64,000 nucleotides of DNA from Catenuloplanes indicus (GTDB taxonomy: Bacteria; Actinomycetota; Actinomycetes; Mycobacteriales; Micromonosporaceae), in NCBI RefSeq assembly GCF_030813715.1, contig NZ_JAUSUZ010000001.1:3410001-3474000 (forward strand), written 5' to 3'. A model generated the notes under the pieces. The model saw only the letters and a list, made by a program, of their open reading frames with translations. It did not search any database and was not told the DNA's origin. Numbering within the stretch: position 1 is the stretch's first letter; every line of letters begins with the position of its first letter. Both the position numbers and the translations under genes were made by a program. Shown here in pieces: positions 28,963 through 37,072 of this stretch.

Positions 28963-29877
28963 TTACCTGCTTCCGGTCGGGGCGGGGGTGAGGTTATCTG
29001 GCTCGGTCTGGGCGTGCCGGGCCGCCTCGTATTCGTTGGGGCTGAGGTAGCCGAGTTCGCGTTGGATGCGGCGGGTGTTGTACCAGCCGTCGATGTATTC
29101 GAAGATCGCGTTCTCGGCCTCGTCGCGGGTCCGCCAGGACGTGCGGTAGACCAGTTCGATCTTCAAGGTCGACCAGAAGTTCTCCATCAGCGCGTTGTCG
29201 TAACTGTCGCCGACCGAGCCCATCGAGGGACGGATTCCGTTGTCCTGCAGGCGTTGTGAGAAGCGGAAGCTCGTATAGTTCGACCCGCGGTCGCTGTGAT
29301 GTATCAGCTCGCCGTCGCGGACGTCACGCGACCAGATACCGTACTCGAGCGCGGCCAGAATTAGATCGGTGTCGCACCGGTCGGAGGTCTTCCATCCGAC
29401 GATCCGGCGGGAGAACACGTCGCGGACGGCGGCCAGCCAGAACACGCCCTCGCCGGTCGGGATGCGGGTGGCGTCAGCGACCCAGAGCCGGTTCGGACCA
29501 TCAGCGGTGAACTGGCGGTTGACCAGATCCGGCGCCGGCGTGTGCCGCGGATCCTGCCGGGTTGAGCCGCCGCGCCAGCCACGCCGCAGGAAGGCCCCGT
29601 GCCAGCCCTGCCCGGCCATCAGCCGCTCGACCCGCTTGCGGCCCACCCGGATCCCGTCGCGACGCAGTTGCCGATGCACCCGGTCGGCGCCATAGGTGAA
29701 CCCGGAGGCTTCCCAGATTTCATAGATGTTGGACAGCAGTCCCAGGTCGACCAGGTCCCGGTCACACGGCTGCTCAGCCTGTTTCACCCACTGCTAGTAG
29801 GTCGACTCGGCGATGTCCAGGACCCGTAGCAGGAGCGCGACCGCGAAGCGGTCACGGTGTTCGTCGATGAACCTCAT
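28963..29877 (-). pseudogene. IS3-family transposase OrfB with amber codon at position 28
   Basis: The frame starts at ATG 29877, overlapping the orfA stop (ATGA), and would give 304 residues. The rve/DDE integrase core is complete: WVADATRIPTGEG (first Asp), IHHSDRGSNYTS (second Asp) and YDNALMENFWSTLKIE (Glu). A TAG at 29794-29796 interrupts the conserved STYYxWVKQ region, where the second Tyr codon is expected. A downstream ATG at 29787 gives 274 residues but lacks the OrfAB junction, so transposition is probably disabled. Confidence 0.85.
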
Positions 29878-30185
29878 GACCGTCGCCGGGTCGGGCCGAG
29901 CTCCGACGCGAAATAACTGCTGGCGGCACGCAGGATCTCGTTGACCCGGCGCAGCTCAGCAACCTCTTCACGCAGCCGGCGGTTCTCCTCGGCCATCTCG
30001 GTGGTCGGCCGGTCATGACGTTCGCCCGCGTCAGCCTCGGCTTGACGGATCCAGTTCCTGAGCGCTTCGTGATGCACGTTCAACTGCTCGGCCAGACGCC
30101 GGATGGTCGGCTTCGGGTCCGACTCGCGATACAGGCGCACAGCCCGCGCCCGTAGTTCGTCGGGGTACTTCTTCGGTGCGGCCAC
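29874..30185 (-). CDS. IS3-family transposase OrfA
   Basis: This 103-residue helix-turn-helix protein of the IS3 family (AAPKKYPDELRARAVRLYRE, TIRRLAEQLNVHHEALRNWI, then a leucine-zipper-like helix EENRRLREEVAELRRVNEIL) binds the element ends. The start is a GTG at 30185; the stop overlaps the orfB start. Upstream inside the IS a CATGATC/GATCATG hairpin (30200-30217) may regulate expression. Confidence 0.9.
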   Translation of the reverse strand: MAAPKKYPDELRARAVRLYRESDPKPTIRRLAEQLNVHHEALRNWIRQAEADAGERHDRPTTEMAEENRRLREEVAELRRVNEILRAASSYFASELGPTRRRS

Positions 30186-30356
30186 GGATACTTCCTCCCC
30201 ATGATCAGTCGATCATGTTTGAGAAGCTCCGCCAAACCGGGGGGAACTCAACGCTGGCGCCGCCAGATGGTCGAACACGGGCGCCGACTGCTCGGCGACG
30301 CCATCGACCTGCCCTACCACATGCGCGCCCACCTCAAGCGGATCGACGTCATTCAC

Positions 30357-30656
30357 CTAGTCGAGGAGGAACTGCTCGGCACCGAGGCCAGCCACGAACT
30401 CGACCCGCCCCACGCTCGACACCATCCGCGTGACACAGTCGCGATAACCGCCTTTGATGCGGTCAGACCAGAACGCCCCTTTCCGGAGCACCCAAGCCTC
30501 TATCATGATGCGCACTGCCTCATGCAGTCCAGCTTCGTCCGACAGCTCGCCGAACCGTCTGGCCAGGCCTTCCCCGAGGCAGTTGCCCGAGAGCTCGGCG
30601 AAATATCGAAAAGCTCCTCTCAAGGATTGCGTCGACCACCCGGCCCTTCGCCGCAT
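30357..30656 (-). CDS. hypothetical protein in decayed island
   Basis: This frame of about 99 residues on the minus strand (start ATG 30656 or TTG 30662) has a sensible amino-acid composition (FAELSGNCLGEGLARRFGEL, EAVRIMIEAWVLRKGAFW, FVAGLGAEQFLLD) and mostly G/C third positions near its end, weaker near its start. I do not recognise the family. It follows another short minus-strand open stretch ending at 30659 (RLGLLSEMGDDGYAIFARYP ...), also unrecognised. Both lie in the lower-GC island between the IS and tRNA-Arg and may be remnants of one cargo module. Confidence 0.4.
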   Translation of the reverse strand: MRRRAGWSTQSLRGAFRYFAELSGNCLGEGLARRFGELSDEAGLHEAVRIMIEAWVLRKGAFWSDRIKGGYRDCVTRMVSSVGRVEFVAGLGAEQFLLD

Positions 30657-30658
30657 CC

Positions 30659-30918
30659 TCAAATCCGGAACAGCCGACTCAGGGGCGCCGCATCGTCATA
30701 GAGGTCCGTCATATGACCAGTCAAATCTTCGTGAGGATAGCGCGCAAAGATTGCATAGCCGTCGTCGCCCATTTCCGACAGAAGGCCGAGTCTCTTGCCG
30801 CCGACTTCTGGAGACCTGCTGCGGCTCGCCGACGCAGACAGGCCGCGCCTGGCATGTCGCAGCGCACAGTGATCCCGTCCGTGCGCCCACGGCGAAATCC
30901 CGGGTCTGCGAAGATCCT
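30659..30918 (-). other. lower-GC open stretch, probable gene remnant
   Basis: The minus-strand frame runs without stop from about 30918 to the TGA at 30659-30661. Its last third (GKRLGLLSEMGDDGYAIFAR, YPHEDLTGHMTDLYDDAAPL) reads like protein, but there is no convincing start. GC content is clearly below the surrounding genome. It ends 33 bases from the 3' end of tRNA-Arg, which suits integrated foreign DNA. No family is recognised. Confidence 0.35.
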
Positions 30919-30950
30919 ACGCGACCACTGTTTTGGCTGGTGAATCCCGG

Positions 30951-31024
30951 TGCGCCCAGCAGGACTCGAACCTGCGACCGGTGGATTAGAAGTCCACTGC
31001 TCTATCCAACTGAGCTATGAGCGC
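30951..31024 (-). tRNA. tRNA-Arg, anticodon TCT
   Basis: The 74-base gene folds as a cloverleaf: acceptor stem GCGCTCA paired with TGGGCGC, T-arm with GTTCGAGTC, and anticodon arm GTGGA-CTTCTAA-TCCAC giving anticodon TCT for AGA codons. The full CCA end is not encoded. Its 3' end faces the decayed island. Confidence 0.95.
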
Positions 31025-31116
31025 GCGATGTCGACGTGTGCAGGTTACCGCCGGTGCCCGGCCCCGCGCGGGAGGGGGCATGGATCACCGTGCAGGGACA
31101 TACTAGGTTTTCGAGC

Positions 31117-31734
31117 GTGCAGGTGACGAGTACGACCTATTTCCCGATCCTGATCTCTGCCCGGGAAGCGGAGTTTCACCCGGATTGGGTGCTGGACCGC
31201 TTCATCCCCGGCCTGGCCGTCGGGTACAGCTTCGGCCCGCCGTTCGGCGAGACGATGGTGACCTGGCCGGACCTGGAGAAGATGCGGGTCAGCCGGCGTA
31301 CGGTCAAGCGGCAGGCCGAGGAGACGCTCTACTCCGCCATGTCCCAGCTGCGGATTCACGGTCAGCCGCCGTCGCTGATGCTCTCCTTCGAGGGGCTCGA
31401 GTCAACCGTCCTGCTCGTCGAGGAGTTCTGGAACGACCTGGCCGAGCAGGTCCCGGGCGAGCTCGTGATCGGCGTACCCGCGCGGGATGTGGTGATCGTC
31501 ACCGGCTCCGGGTCGACGGCCGGCCTGGAGAAGACCCGCCGTGCGGTGGAGCGGATGTTCTTCGCCGGTGGCACCCAGTTGCTCATGCACGATCTGCTGG
31601 TGTGGCGAGCGGGCGGCTGGGTGCCGCTTCCGCGCCCGGAGGAGGAGACGACTCCGGAGATCCCGCTCCCCGATCTTGATCTTCCGGAGCCCGAGCCGGT
31701 ACATACACCCGAGCCCATCGATCAACCTCGGTGA
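31117..31734 (+). CDS. conserved hypothetical protein (DUF1444-like)
   Basis: This 205-residue protein, from a GTG at 31117, begins VTSTTYFPILISAREAEFHP and contains VGYSFGPPFGETMVTWPDLE, LVIGVPARDVVIVTGSGSTAGLE and MFFAGGTQLLMHDLLVWR. The pattern resembles DUF1444/YtpQ-type proteins of unknown function, but I hold this loosely. The last 35 residues are Pro/Glu-rich and overlap the 3' end of the convergent hydrolase gene by 152 bases, so one of the two tails is probably spurious or disordered. Confidence 0.6.
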   Translation: MQVTSTTYFPILISAREAEFHPDWVLDRFIPGLAVGYSFGPPFGETMVTWPDLEKMRVSRRTVKRQAEETLYSAMSQLRIHGQPPSLMLSFEGLESTVLLVEEFWNDLAEQVPGELVIGVPARDVVIVTGSGSTAGLEKTRRAVERMFFAGGTQLLMHDLLVWRAGGWVPLPRPEEETTPEIPLPDLDLPEPEPVHTPEPIDQPR

Positions 31735-32638
31735 AAACGCGTTCCCGCACCTCCGGGCCGGACAGCGTCAGGTCGTGCAGGCCACCGTCGAAGCGCACCA
31801 GCGTGAGGTGGCCGCCGAGGTGCGTCGCCCACTGAGCGATGTGCTCGACATTGAGCACCGCGTCGGCCAGCCGGGCCGCCTCGTCCCAGCGCGCGCCCCG
31901 GAAGCTGCGGGCCGAGCAGGCCAGCAGGATCGGCGCGTCGACGTCCAGCCCGCGGCGCAACCGGGCCTGGGCATCCCGGATCGCGTTCAGCCAGCCGTAC
32001 CGCACCGGGAAGCCGGCCAGCGGCTTCCACTCCAGGTTGTAGTTCCACTCGCCGCGGTGGTCGGCGTGGATGCTCTCACCGTAGATCTGGTTCAGGCTCT
32101 GCGGCAGCGTCCCGTAGGGGTTGCGCCGCGTCGCCCGGCACACCGCGGACAGCAGCGGCCGGCGCACCACCCAGGGCACGTTCAGGTCGAAGAACGGGCT
32201 GTTCAGGAACAGACCGTCGACCCAGCCACGGGTACGTCGTGCGTCCGCCCACAGCGAGGCGATCAGTCCACCGGTGGAGTGCGCCGCGACCAGCATCCGG
32301 TCGTGACCGTCCTCCTCGCGGATGATCCGGGCCGCCTCGTCCAGCTCGGGGAAGTACTCGTCCAGGCTGCGGCAGAAGTTCGGGGTCTGGTGCGGCAACA
32401 GGCTCCGGCCGTATTTGCGCAGGTCCAGCGCGTAGAAGTCCCATCCGCGGTCGGTGAAGAACTCGGCCAGGTGGGTCTGGAAGAAATAGTCCACGAACCC
32501 GTGCACGTAGAGCACGGCCCGGCCGTCCGAATGGTCGCTGCGGCGGCGCACCAGCGTGGCGACGACGGGTCCCTCGTCGTCCTGCCCGAGGTCGATCGTG
32601 CGGCGCTCGTAGGGCTCGCCGAGAACGTCAATCTCCAC
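31583..32638 (-). CDS. alpha/beta hydrolase (lysophospholipase-like)
   Basis: This protein of about 351 residues, from a GTG at 32638 (EIDVLGEPYERRTIDLG), has the hydrolase fold with VLYVHGFVDYFFQTHLA (oxyanion region), the nucleophile elbow AAHSTGG, and the late catalytic His in GGLHDLTLSGPEVR. Serine alpha/beta hydrolases of this type are usually annotated as lysophospholipase or monoacylglycerol lipase; substrate is unknown. The last 40 residues are low-complexity and overlap the convergent neighbour. A single-stranded-DNA-binding gene lies divergently upstream. Confidence 0.85.
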   Translation of the reverse strand: MEIDVLGEPYERRTIDLGQDDEGPVVATLVRRRSDHSDGRAVLYVHGFVDYFFQTHLAEFFTDRGWDFYALDLRKYGRSLLPHQTPNFCRSLDEYFPELDEAARIIREEDGHDRMLVAAHSTGGLIASLWADARRTRGWVDGLFLNSPFFDLNVPWVVRRPLLSAVCRATRRNPYGTLPQSLNQIYGESIHADHRGEWNYNLEWKPLAGFPVRYGWLNAIRDAQARLRRGLDVDAPILLACSARSFRGARWDEAARLADAVLNVEHIAQWATHLGGHLTLVRFDGGLHDLTLSGPEVRERVFTEVDRWARVYVPARAPEDQDRGAGSPESSPPPGAEAAPSRPLATPADRA

Positions 32639-32788
32639 GTCAGCGACCCTACTCGCAGTCCCTCCCCGTAGCAGATCATCCGGTCGGCCGGATGGCTGTC
32701 CACAGGCGGTTCCGTCCTCCACAGGCAGCACCACTTCACGACGGTACGGCGGAAGGCTGGACCCCACACATCCGAGCAAGGGGGTCCC

Positions 32789-33406
32789 ATGTTCGACACC
32801 TACGTCACCGTGGTCGGCAACGTGCTGACCGCACCCGAGTGGCGGGTCACCCAGAAGACGAAGACCCGAGTCGCCCACTTCAAGATCGCGTCTACGGCCC
32901 GCAGGATGGACCGTGAGACCGGCCAGTGGGTCGACGGTAACGCGCTGCGGGTCCGCGTCACGTGCTGGCGCAACCTCGCGGAGGGCGTGGCCGCATGCGT
33001 GATGACCGGCGACCCGGTCATCGTCACCGGCCGTCTCTACACGCGCGACTGGATCGACCCGGAGGGCACCCACCGCGTGCAGTACGAGCTGGAGGCCGTC
33101 GCGGTCGGTCACGACCTGTCCCGCGGCCAGGGCACGTTCAAGCGCACCCGGGCCGGCAATCTCGCCACCGGCAGCGTCGAGGACGCCACCTCCGACGCCC
33201 GGATCGGTGGCGAGACCACCGATCCGCTCACACCCGGCGACGCCGCCGACCTCGGCGACGACCCGCAGGCCGTCCCGGAGGACGACTACGACTACGAGCC
33301 GCCCTCCGCACCGCTCGGCCGGCCGGAGGACCCGCTGGCCGACGAGGACCTGGAGACCGCACTGGGGGAGCTGGACGGCGACCGGGCGCTCGCGTCCACC
33401 CGCTGA
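32789..33406 (+). CDS. ssb: single-stranded DNA-binding protein (paralogue)
   Basis: This 205-residue OB-fold protein reads FDTYVTVVGNVLTAPEWRVT, VAHFKIASTARRMDRETGQW, RVTCWRNLAEGVAACVMTGDPVIVTGRLYT, all typical of SSB. After about residue 118 comes a long acidic tail rich in Asp and Pro. It lacks the usual C-terminal DDDIPF tip that recruits partner proteins and instead ends ALASTR. It is therefore more likely the accessory SSB than the main replication SSB. The ATG at 32789 follows a weak AGGGGG motif. Confidence 0.9.
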   Translation: MFDTYVTVVGNVLTAPEWRVTQKTKTRVAHFKIASTARRMDRETGQWVDGNALRVRVTCWRNLAEGVAACVMTGDPVIVTGRLYTRDWIDPEGTHRVQYELEAVAVGHDLSRGQGTFKRTRAGNLATGSVEDATSDARIGGETTDPLTPGDAADLGDDPQAVPEDDYDYEPPSAPLGRPEDPLADEDLETALGELDGDRALASTR

Positions 33407-34002
33407 CCGGCTCCGGCTCCACCGCCGGCGTTCCCCGCGACGCGGCGGTGGCCACGCCACCCACCGGCCCACGCCCGGGCAGGGCCTCGCCCCCGCCGCC
33501 GGGATTCGCGACACCCGGCAGGCATCCGGCCGGGCCGGTGGGTGGCTTCTCCCACATCCGAAGATCAGCCTCCGCCGGAGACCCCACACCCGATCGATAG
33601 GCTGCCCGCCGGAGGTGACCAGTGCTCACGACAGCAGGACCCGCCCGCCGGCGGCCCCGGTCCACGACCGCCGGCCCGGCCCTCACGGCGCGGCCCGTCA
33701 GCCCGGCTCCCCCGCCGCACAGCCGCCCCGCTCCGGCCCTCGACAACGGCAGCCGCACAACATCCCGCCCCACCCGGCGCGCGGCAGCCAACCGCGATGG
33801 TCACCCAGCAGCCGGCCGCGTCGGCCGCTCAGCGACCGGTTGGAGCGGGCGTGCGACAGCCGGCGGGAGCGGGTTTGCGGCGGGCCGCGACGGTCGCCCG
33901 GCAGCCGACCGCCTCGGCCGCTCAGCGACCGGCTGGAGCGGGCTCGCGGTAGCCGGCTGGAGCCGGTTGGCGGCGGGCCGCGGCGCGCGTGAGCGGCGGC
34001 CG
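33407..34002 (+). other. intergenic region with degenerate tandem repeats before cobD
   Basis: No gene is convincing in this gap. Several overlapping frames stay open only because the DNA is extremely GC-rich. The right half holds two diverged copies, about 90 bases each, of a sequence with the common core TCGGCCGCTCAGCGACCGG (first copy near 33821, second near 33912). In one frame the copies read as repeats of QPxASAAQRPxGAG, but there is no ribosome-binding site. Confidence 0.55.
33813..33990 (+). repeat. two-copy tandem repeat of about 90 bp
   Basis: Both copies share TCGGCCGCTCAGCGACCGG, then TGGAGCGGGC, then AGCCGG and GGAGC, and a closing GCGGCGGGCCGCG; the copies differ at scattered bases. 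They lie immediately before the cobD start and may be related to the local duplications at cobQ. Confidence 0.6.
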
Positions 34003-35088
34003 GTGAACGCCGGCCGGCTGCGGGTCGCGGAGGCGGTCGGGATGCTCGCCGGCTACGGGCTGGACGCGGTCTTCGGGGACCCGCGGCGGTGGCATCCCGT
34101 GGCCGGATTCGGCACGGCCGCGTCCGCGCTGGAGAAGCGGGTCTACGCGCCCGACCGGGCCGCCGGTGCCTGTTTTGCGGCCGTGGCCGTCGGCACGCCG
34201 GTGCTGGCGGGTGCCGCGCTCGCCGGGCTGACCCGGCGGCGCCCGGTAATGCGTGCCGTGGCCGTCGCGGCCGCCACCTGGACCGTGCTCGGCGCCCGCA
34301 CGCTGCGCGCCGAGGCACACACCATGGCGGGCGCGCTGGACCGCGGCGACATCGAGGCCGCCCGAGGCCGGCTCGGTCACCTGTGCGGCCGGGACCCGTC
34401 CGCGCTGGACGAGCCCGAACTGGCCCGCGCCACCGTCGAATCGGTCGCGGAGAACACGTCGGACGCCGTCGTCGCCCCGCTCTTCTGGGGCGCGGTCGCC
34501 GGCCTCCCCGGCCTGCTCGGCTACCGCGCGGCGAACACGCTGGACGCGATGGTCGGTCACCGCTCCACGCGCTACGTCCGGTTCGGCACGCCGGCCGCCC
34601 GCCTGGACGACGCGCTCAACCTTGCCCCGTCCCGCCTGACCGCCGCGCTCACCGTCGCGCTCGCCCCGCTGGCCGGCGGCGACCCGGCACGGGCGCTGCG
34701 CATCTGGCTGCGCGACGGCCACCACCACCCCAGCCCGAACGCGGGCCAGTGCGAATCCTCCATGGCCGGTGCGCTCGGCATCCGCCTCGGCGGCCACAAC
34801 GTCTACTTCGGCCGCTCCGAGTTCCGCCCGCACCTGGGCGAGGGCACTCCCCCGCTGGCTCCCGACATCGCCCGCGCCGCCCGCCTCTCCGGCGCGGTAG
34901 GCCTCGCCGCCGCCACCCTGGCCGCCACCTACCGCCTCACCATCGCGCTCCGCGCCCGCCGCAGCACCACCACGTCCACCGCCAGTGCGACCATGCGCCC
35001 TGCCGCCGGCCCGGCCGGGAGGCGTGCGATGAGCGGGCGGCAGTCCGCCACCACGCGGGCCGCGGGCCGGGCGGGAGACGTGCGATGA
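34003..35088 (+). CDS. cobD: adenosylcobinamide-phosphate synthase CobD/CbiB
   Basis: This integral membrane enzyme of about 361 residues attaches aminopropanol (phosphate) to adenosylcobyric acid. Family motifs are [80 protein letters not shown] and [24 protein letters not shown]. The GTG at 34003 ([13 protein letters not shown]) starts the conserved part. The last 25 or so codons ([13 protein letters not shown]) come from a tandem copy of the cobQ start region and are not conserved sequence. The stop overlaps the ATG of a 33-codon ORF. Confidence 0.93.
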   Translation: MNAGRLRVAEAVGMLAGYGLDAVFGDPRRWHPVAGFGTAASALEKRVYAPDRAAGACFAAVAVGTPVLAGAALAGLTRRRPVMRAVAVAAATWTVLGARTLRAEAHTMAGALDRGDIEAARGRLGHLCGRDPSALDEPELARATVESVAENTSDAVVAPLFWGAVAGLPGLLGYRAANTLDAMVGHRSTRYVRFGTPAARLDDALNLAPSRLTAALTVALAPLAGGDPARALRIWLRDGHHHPSPNAGQCESSMAGALGIRLGGHNVYFGRSEFRPHLGEGTPPLAPDIARAARLSGAVGLAAATLAATYRLTIALRARRSTTTSTASATMRPAAGPAGRRAMSGRQSATTRAAGRAGDVR

Positions 35089-35194
35089 ACCGGTGGTGGT
35101 CAGCCGCCCCGGGCGGAAGGCGTGCGATGAGCGGGCGGTGGCCTGCGACCACCCGGGCCGCGAGCCGGCCGGGAGGCGTGCGATGAGCGGGCGG
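35016..35194 (+). repeat. tandem copies of the cobQ translation-initiation region
   Basis: Four units of the pattern GGGAGGCGTGCGATGAGCGG have their ATG at 35029, 35085, 35127 and 35183. Spacing is 56, 42 and 56 bases, meaning a 98-base block duplicated in tandem. The unit at 35085 reads GGGAGACGTGCGATGAACCG and that at 35127 GGAAGGCGTGCGATGAGCGG. The last unit is the real cobQ start. Each unit keeps both the Shine-Dalgarno-like GGGAGG and the ATG. Confidence 0.85.
35085..35186 (+). CDS. 33-codon ORF coupling cobD to cobQ
   Basis: The ATG at 35085 overlaps the cobD stop (ATGA), and its own TGA at 35184-35186 overlaps the cobQ ATG at 35183, so ribosomes could pass from cobD to cobQ through it. 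The product ([20 protein letters not shown], ending SRPGGVR) is simply repeat sequence read through. It has no recognisable function as a protein; a role in translational coupling is inferred from the two overlaps. Confidence 0.5.
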   Translation: MNRWWSAAPGGRRAMSGRWPATTRAASRPGGVR

Positions 35195-36733
35195 CGGGCC
35201 GGCGGGCTGCTGGTGGCCGGGACCACGTCGGATGCCGGGAAGAGTGTGTTGACCGCCGGGATCTGCCGGTGGCTGTGGCGGCAGGGCGTGCGCGTGGCGC
35301 CGTTCAAGGCGCAGAACATGTCGAACAACTCGGCCGTGGTGGTCGGGCCGGACGGGCGGGGCGGCGAGATCGGCCGGGCGCAGGCCATGCAGGCCGCGGC
35401 GGCCGGGCTGGCGCCGGACATCCGGTTCAACCCGGTGCTGCTGAAGCCCGGCAGCGACCTGCACAGCCAGGTGGTGCTGCTCGGCGAGGCGGTCGACACG
35501 GTGAGCGCGGGCAGCTACCGCGCGCTGCGGCCGAAGCTGGCGGAGACCGTGTTCGCGACGCTGGACGAGCTGCGGGCCGAGTTCGACGCGGTGATCTGCG
35601 AGGGCGCGGGCAGCCCCGCCGAGATCAACCTGCGGGCCGGAGACTTCGTCAACATGGGTCTCGCACGCGGCGCACGGCTGCCCGCGATCGTGGTCGGCGA
35701 CATCGACCGGGGCGGGGTGTTCGCGGCGCTGTTCGGCACGCTCGCGCTGCTCTCCCCGGAGGATCAGGCGCTGCTCAGCGGCTTCGTGATCAACAAGTTC
35801 CGCGGCGATCTCGGCCTGCTCCGGCCGGGCCTCGACATGATCACCGGCGCGACCGGGCGTCCGGTACACGGCGTACTCCCCTACGACCACGACCTCTGGA
35901 TCGACGGCGAGGACTCGCTGGCCTACGGCAGCACGCTCGGGCGGCCCGCGCCCCCGGTCGGCCGTGACTGGCTGCGGGTCGCCGTGGTCCGGCTGCCGCG
36001 CATCTCCAACGCCACCGACGCGGAGGCGCTGGCCACCGAGCCGGGCGTGCGGGTGCGGCTGACCGGCACACCGGCCGACCTGCTGGACGCGGATCTGGTG
36101 GTGCTGCCCGGCTCCAAGTCCACGGTCGCCGACCTGCGCTGGCTCCGGGAGACCGGGCTCGCGGACGCGGTCACGGCGCACGCGGCCGCGGGCAAGCCGG
36201 TACTCGGCATCTGCGGCGGCTTCCAGATGCTGTCCCGCGTCATCCACGACGACGTGGAGAGCCGCGACGGCACAGTGCCCGGCCTCGGCCTGCTGCCCAC
36301 CGAGATCACATTCGCGCCGCGGAAGACGCTCGGTCTGCCGTCCGGCAGCGCGTTCGGCGCCGAGAGCGTCTCCGGCTACGAGATCCACCACGGCGTGGTC
36401 TCCGCCGCGGACGAGAACACCCGCCCGTTCCTGCACTACGGGAACGGCCGACCCGAGGGTGCGATCGCCGGCCCGGTGTTCGGCACGCACTGGCACGGCG
36501 CCTTCGAGTCCGACGGCTTCCGCCGCCGCTTCCTGACCGAGGCCGCCCGTCTGTCGGGTCGGCACGGGTTCACGGTCGCACCGGACACGTCGTTCGCCAC
36601 CGCGCGCGCCCGCACGCTGGACCGCCTCGCCGACCTGGTCGAGGAACACCTCGACACCACCGCGCTCCGGCACCTCATCGAGTCCGGACCGCCACCCGGC
36701 CTCCCGTTCATTCCCCCCGGCGCCCCAGCCTGA
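35183..36733 (+). CDS. cobQ: adenosylcobyric acid synthase (glutamine-hydrolysing)
   Basis: This 516-residue enzyme amidates the corrin side chains b, d, e and g using ATP and glutamine. The N-terminal part is a dethiobiotin-synthetase-like ATPase ([74 protein letters not shown]). The C-terminal part is a class I glutaminase ([28 protein letters not shown] with the nucleophile Cys, and [18 protein letters not shown] with the catalytic His). The start is the last of four similar ribosome-binding sites. Confidence 0.96.
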   Translation: MSGRRAGGLLVAGTTSDAGKSVLTAGICRWLWRQGVRVAPFKAQNMSNNSAVVVGPDGRGGEIGRAQAMQAAAAGLAPDIRFNPVLLKPGSDLHSQVVLLGEAVDTVSAGSYRALRPKLAETVFATLDELRAEFDAVICEGAGSPAEINLRAGDFVNMGLARGARLPAIVVGDIDRGGVFAALFGTLALLSPEDQALLSGFVINKFRGDLGLLRPGLDMITGATGRPVHGVLPYDHDLWIDGEDSLAYGSTLGRPAPPVGRDWLRVAVVRLPRISNATDAEALATEPGVRVRLTGTPADLLDADLVVLPGSKSTVADLRWLRETGLADAVTAHAAAGKPVLGICGGFQMLSRVIHDDVESRDGTVPGLGLLPTEITFAPRKTLGLPSGSAFGAESVSGYEIHHGVVSAADENTRPFLHYGNGRPEGAIAGPVFGTHWHGAFESDGFRRRFLTEAARLSGRHGFTVAPDTSFATARARTLDRLADLVEEHLDTTALRHLIESGPPPGLPFIPPGAPA

Positions 36734-37072
36734 CCGCCGTCACCGCCAAGCCACGCTTCCCGACCGGACAACACGGGGCACGCGTCACGGGGCCCCCTGG
36801 CGCAACCATCGAGAACGGCAGTCATCACGACGGAAAGCGGGTGACCGAGGGCAACACGTGCGGTCGACACTATGCGTCACCGAGGATTCCCCGCCGTAGG
36901 AACGCGTCAGCCATCGCACGTTTGAGGAATCTCAGGGCCGAGTCGGCGCGCATCAGGGAACCCCCGGAGCCGAAATCCCAGGGCCGCGGCCAGGGAAAAC
37001 CTCCGATCCGCTTCGACCGGTGTCTTTCTAGGCTCGAAGCCGTCAGACCCCGACGAACGGAGCACACACACC
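36734..37072. other. intergenic region before the serine hydrolase gene
   Basis: A 66-codon minus-strand frame (36870-37067) ends with a protein-like stretch (ADSALRFLKRAMADAFLRRG) but lacks a start signal and any family; I do not call it. No repeat or hairpin stands out. The stretch just before 37073 should hold the promoter of the secreted hydrolase. Confidence 0.4.

Larger units (their letters stand above)
28933..30250 (-). mobile_element. IS3-family insertion sequence
   Basis: The 1318-bp element has orfA and orfB on the minus strand. Terminal inverted repeats are TGAGTTCCCCCCGTTTCGAC at the left end (28933) and TGAGTTCCCCCCGGTTTGGC read inward from 30250, with GGAGC conserved after both. 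Flanks (GGCGGA on the left, CGCTGG on the right) show no 3-4 bp target duplication, so one flank was probably lost by deletion or recombination. OrfB carries an in-frame amber codon. Confidence 0.9.

Noticed and set aside
30201-30701. 166-codon plus-strand frame across the IS right end
   Set aside because: Its start lies inside the IS and it runs antisense to the better minus-strand frame at 30357-30656; only about 35 codons next to the IS show coding-like composition, perhaps a gene fragment.
32692-32788. Replication origin or DnaA box cluster
   Set aside because: One box-like CTGTCCACA and a weak TCCACAGG occur before ssb, but there is no cluster and no dnaA or dnaN nearby.
33542-33952. 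136-codon plus-strand frame before cobD
   Set aside because: It consists of Pro/Ala/Arg/Gln low-complexity text formed by the tandem repeats; codon use and start context do not support a gene.
36870-37067. 66-codon minus-strand gene between cobQ and the serine hydrolase
   Set aside because: Only the last 20 residues look protein-like; there is no start signal and it would cover the promoter of the hydrolase gene.
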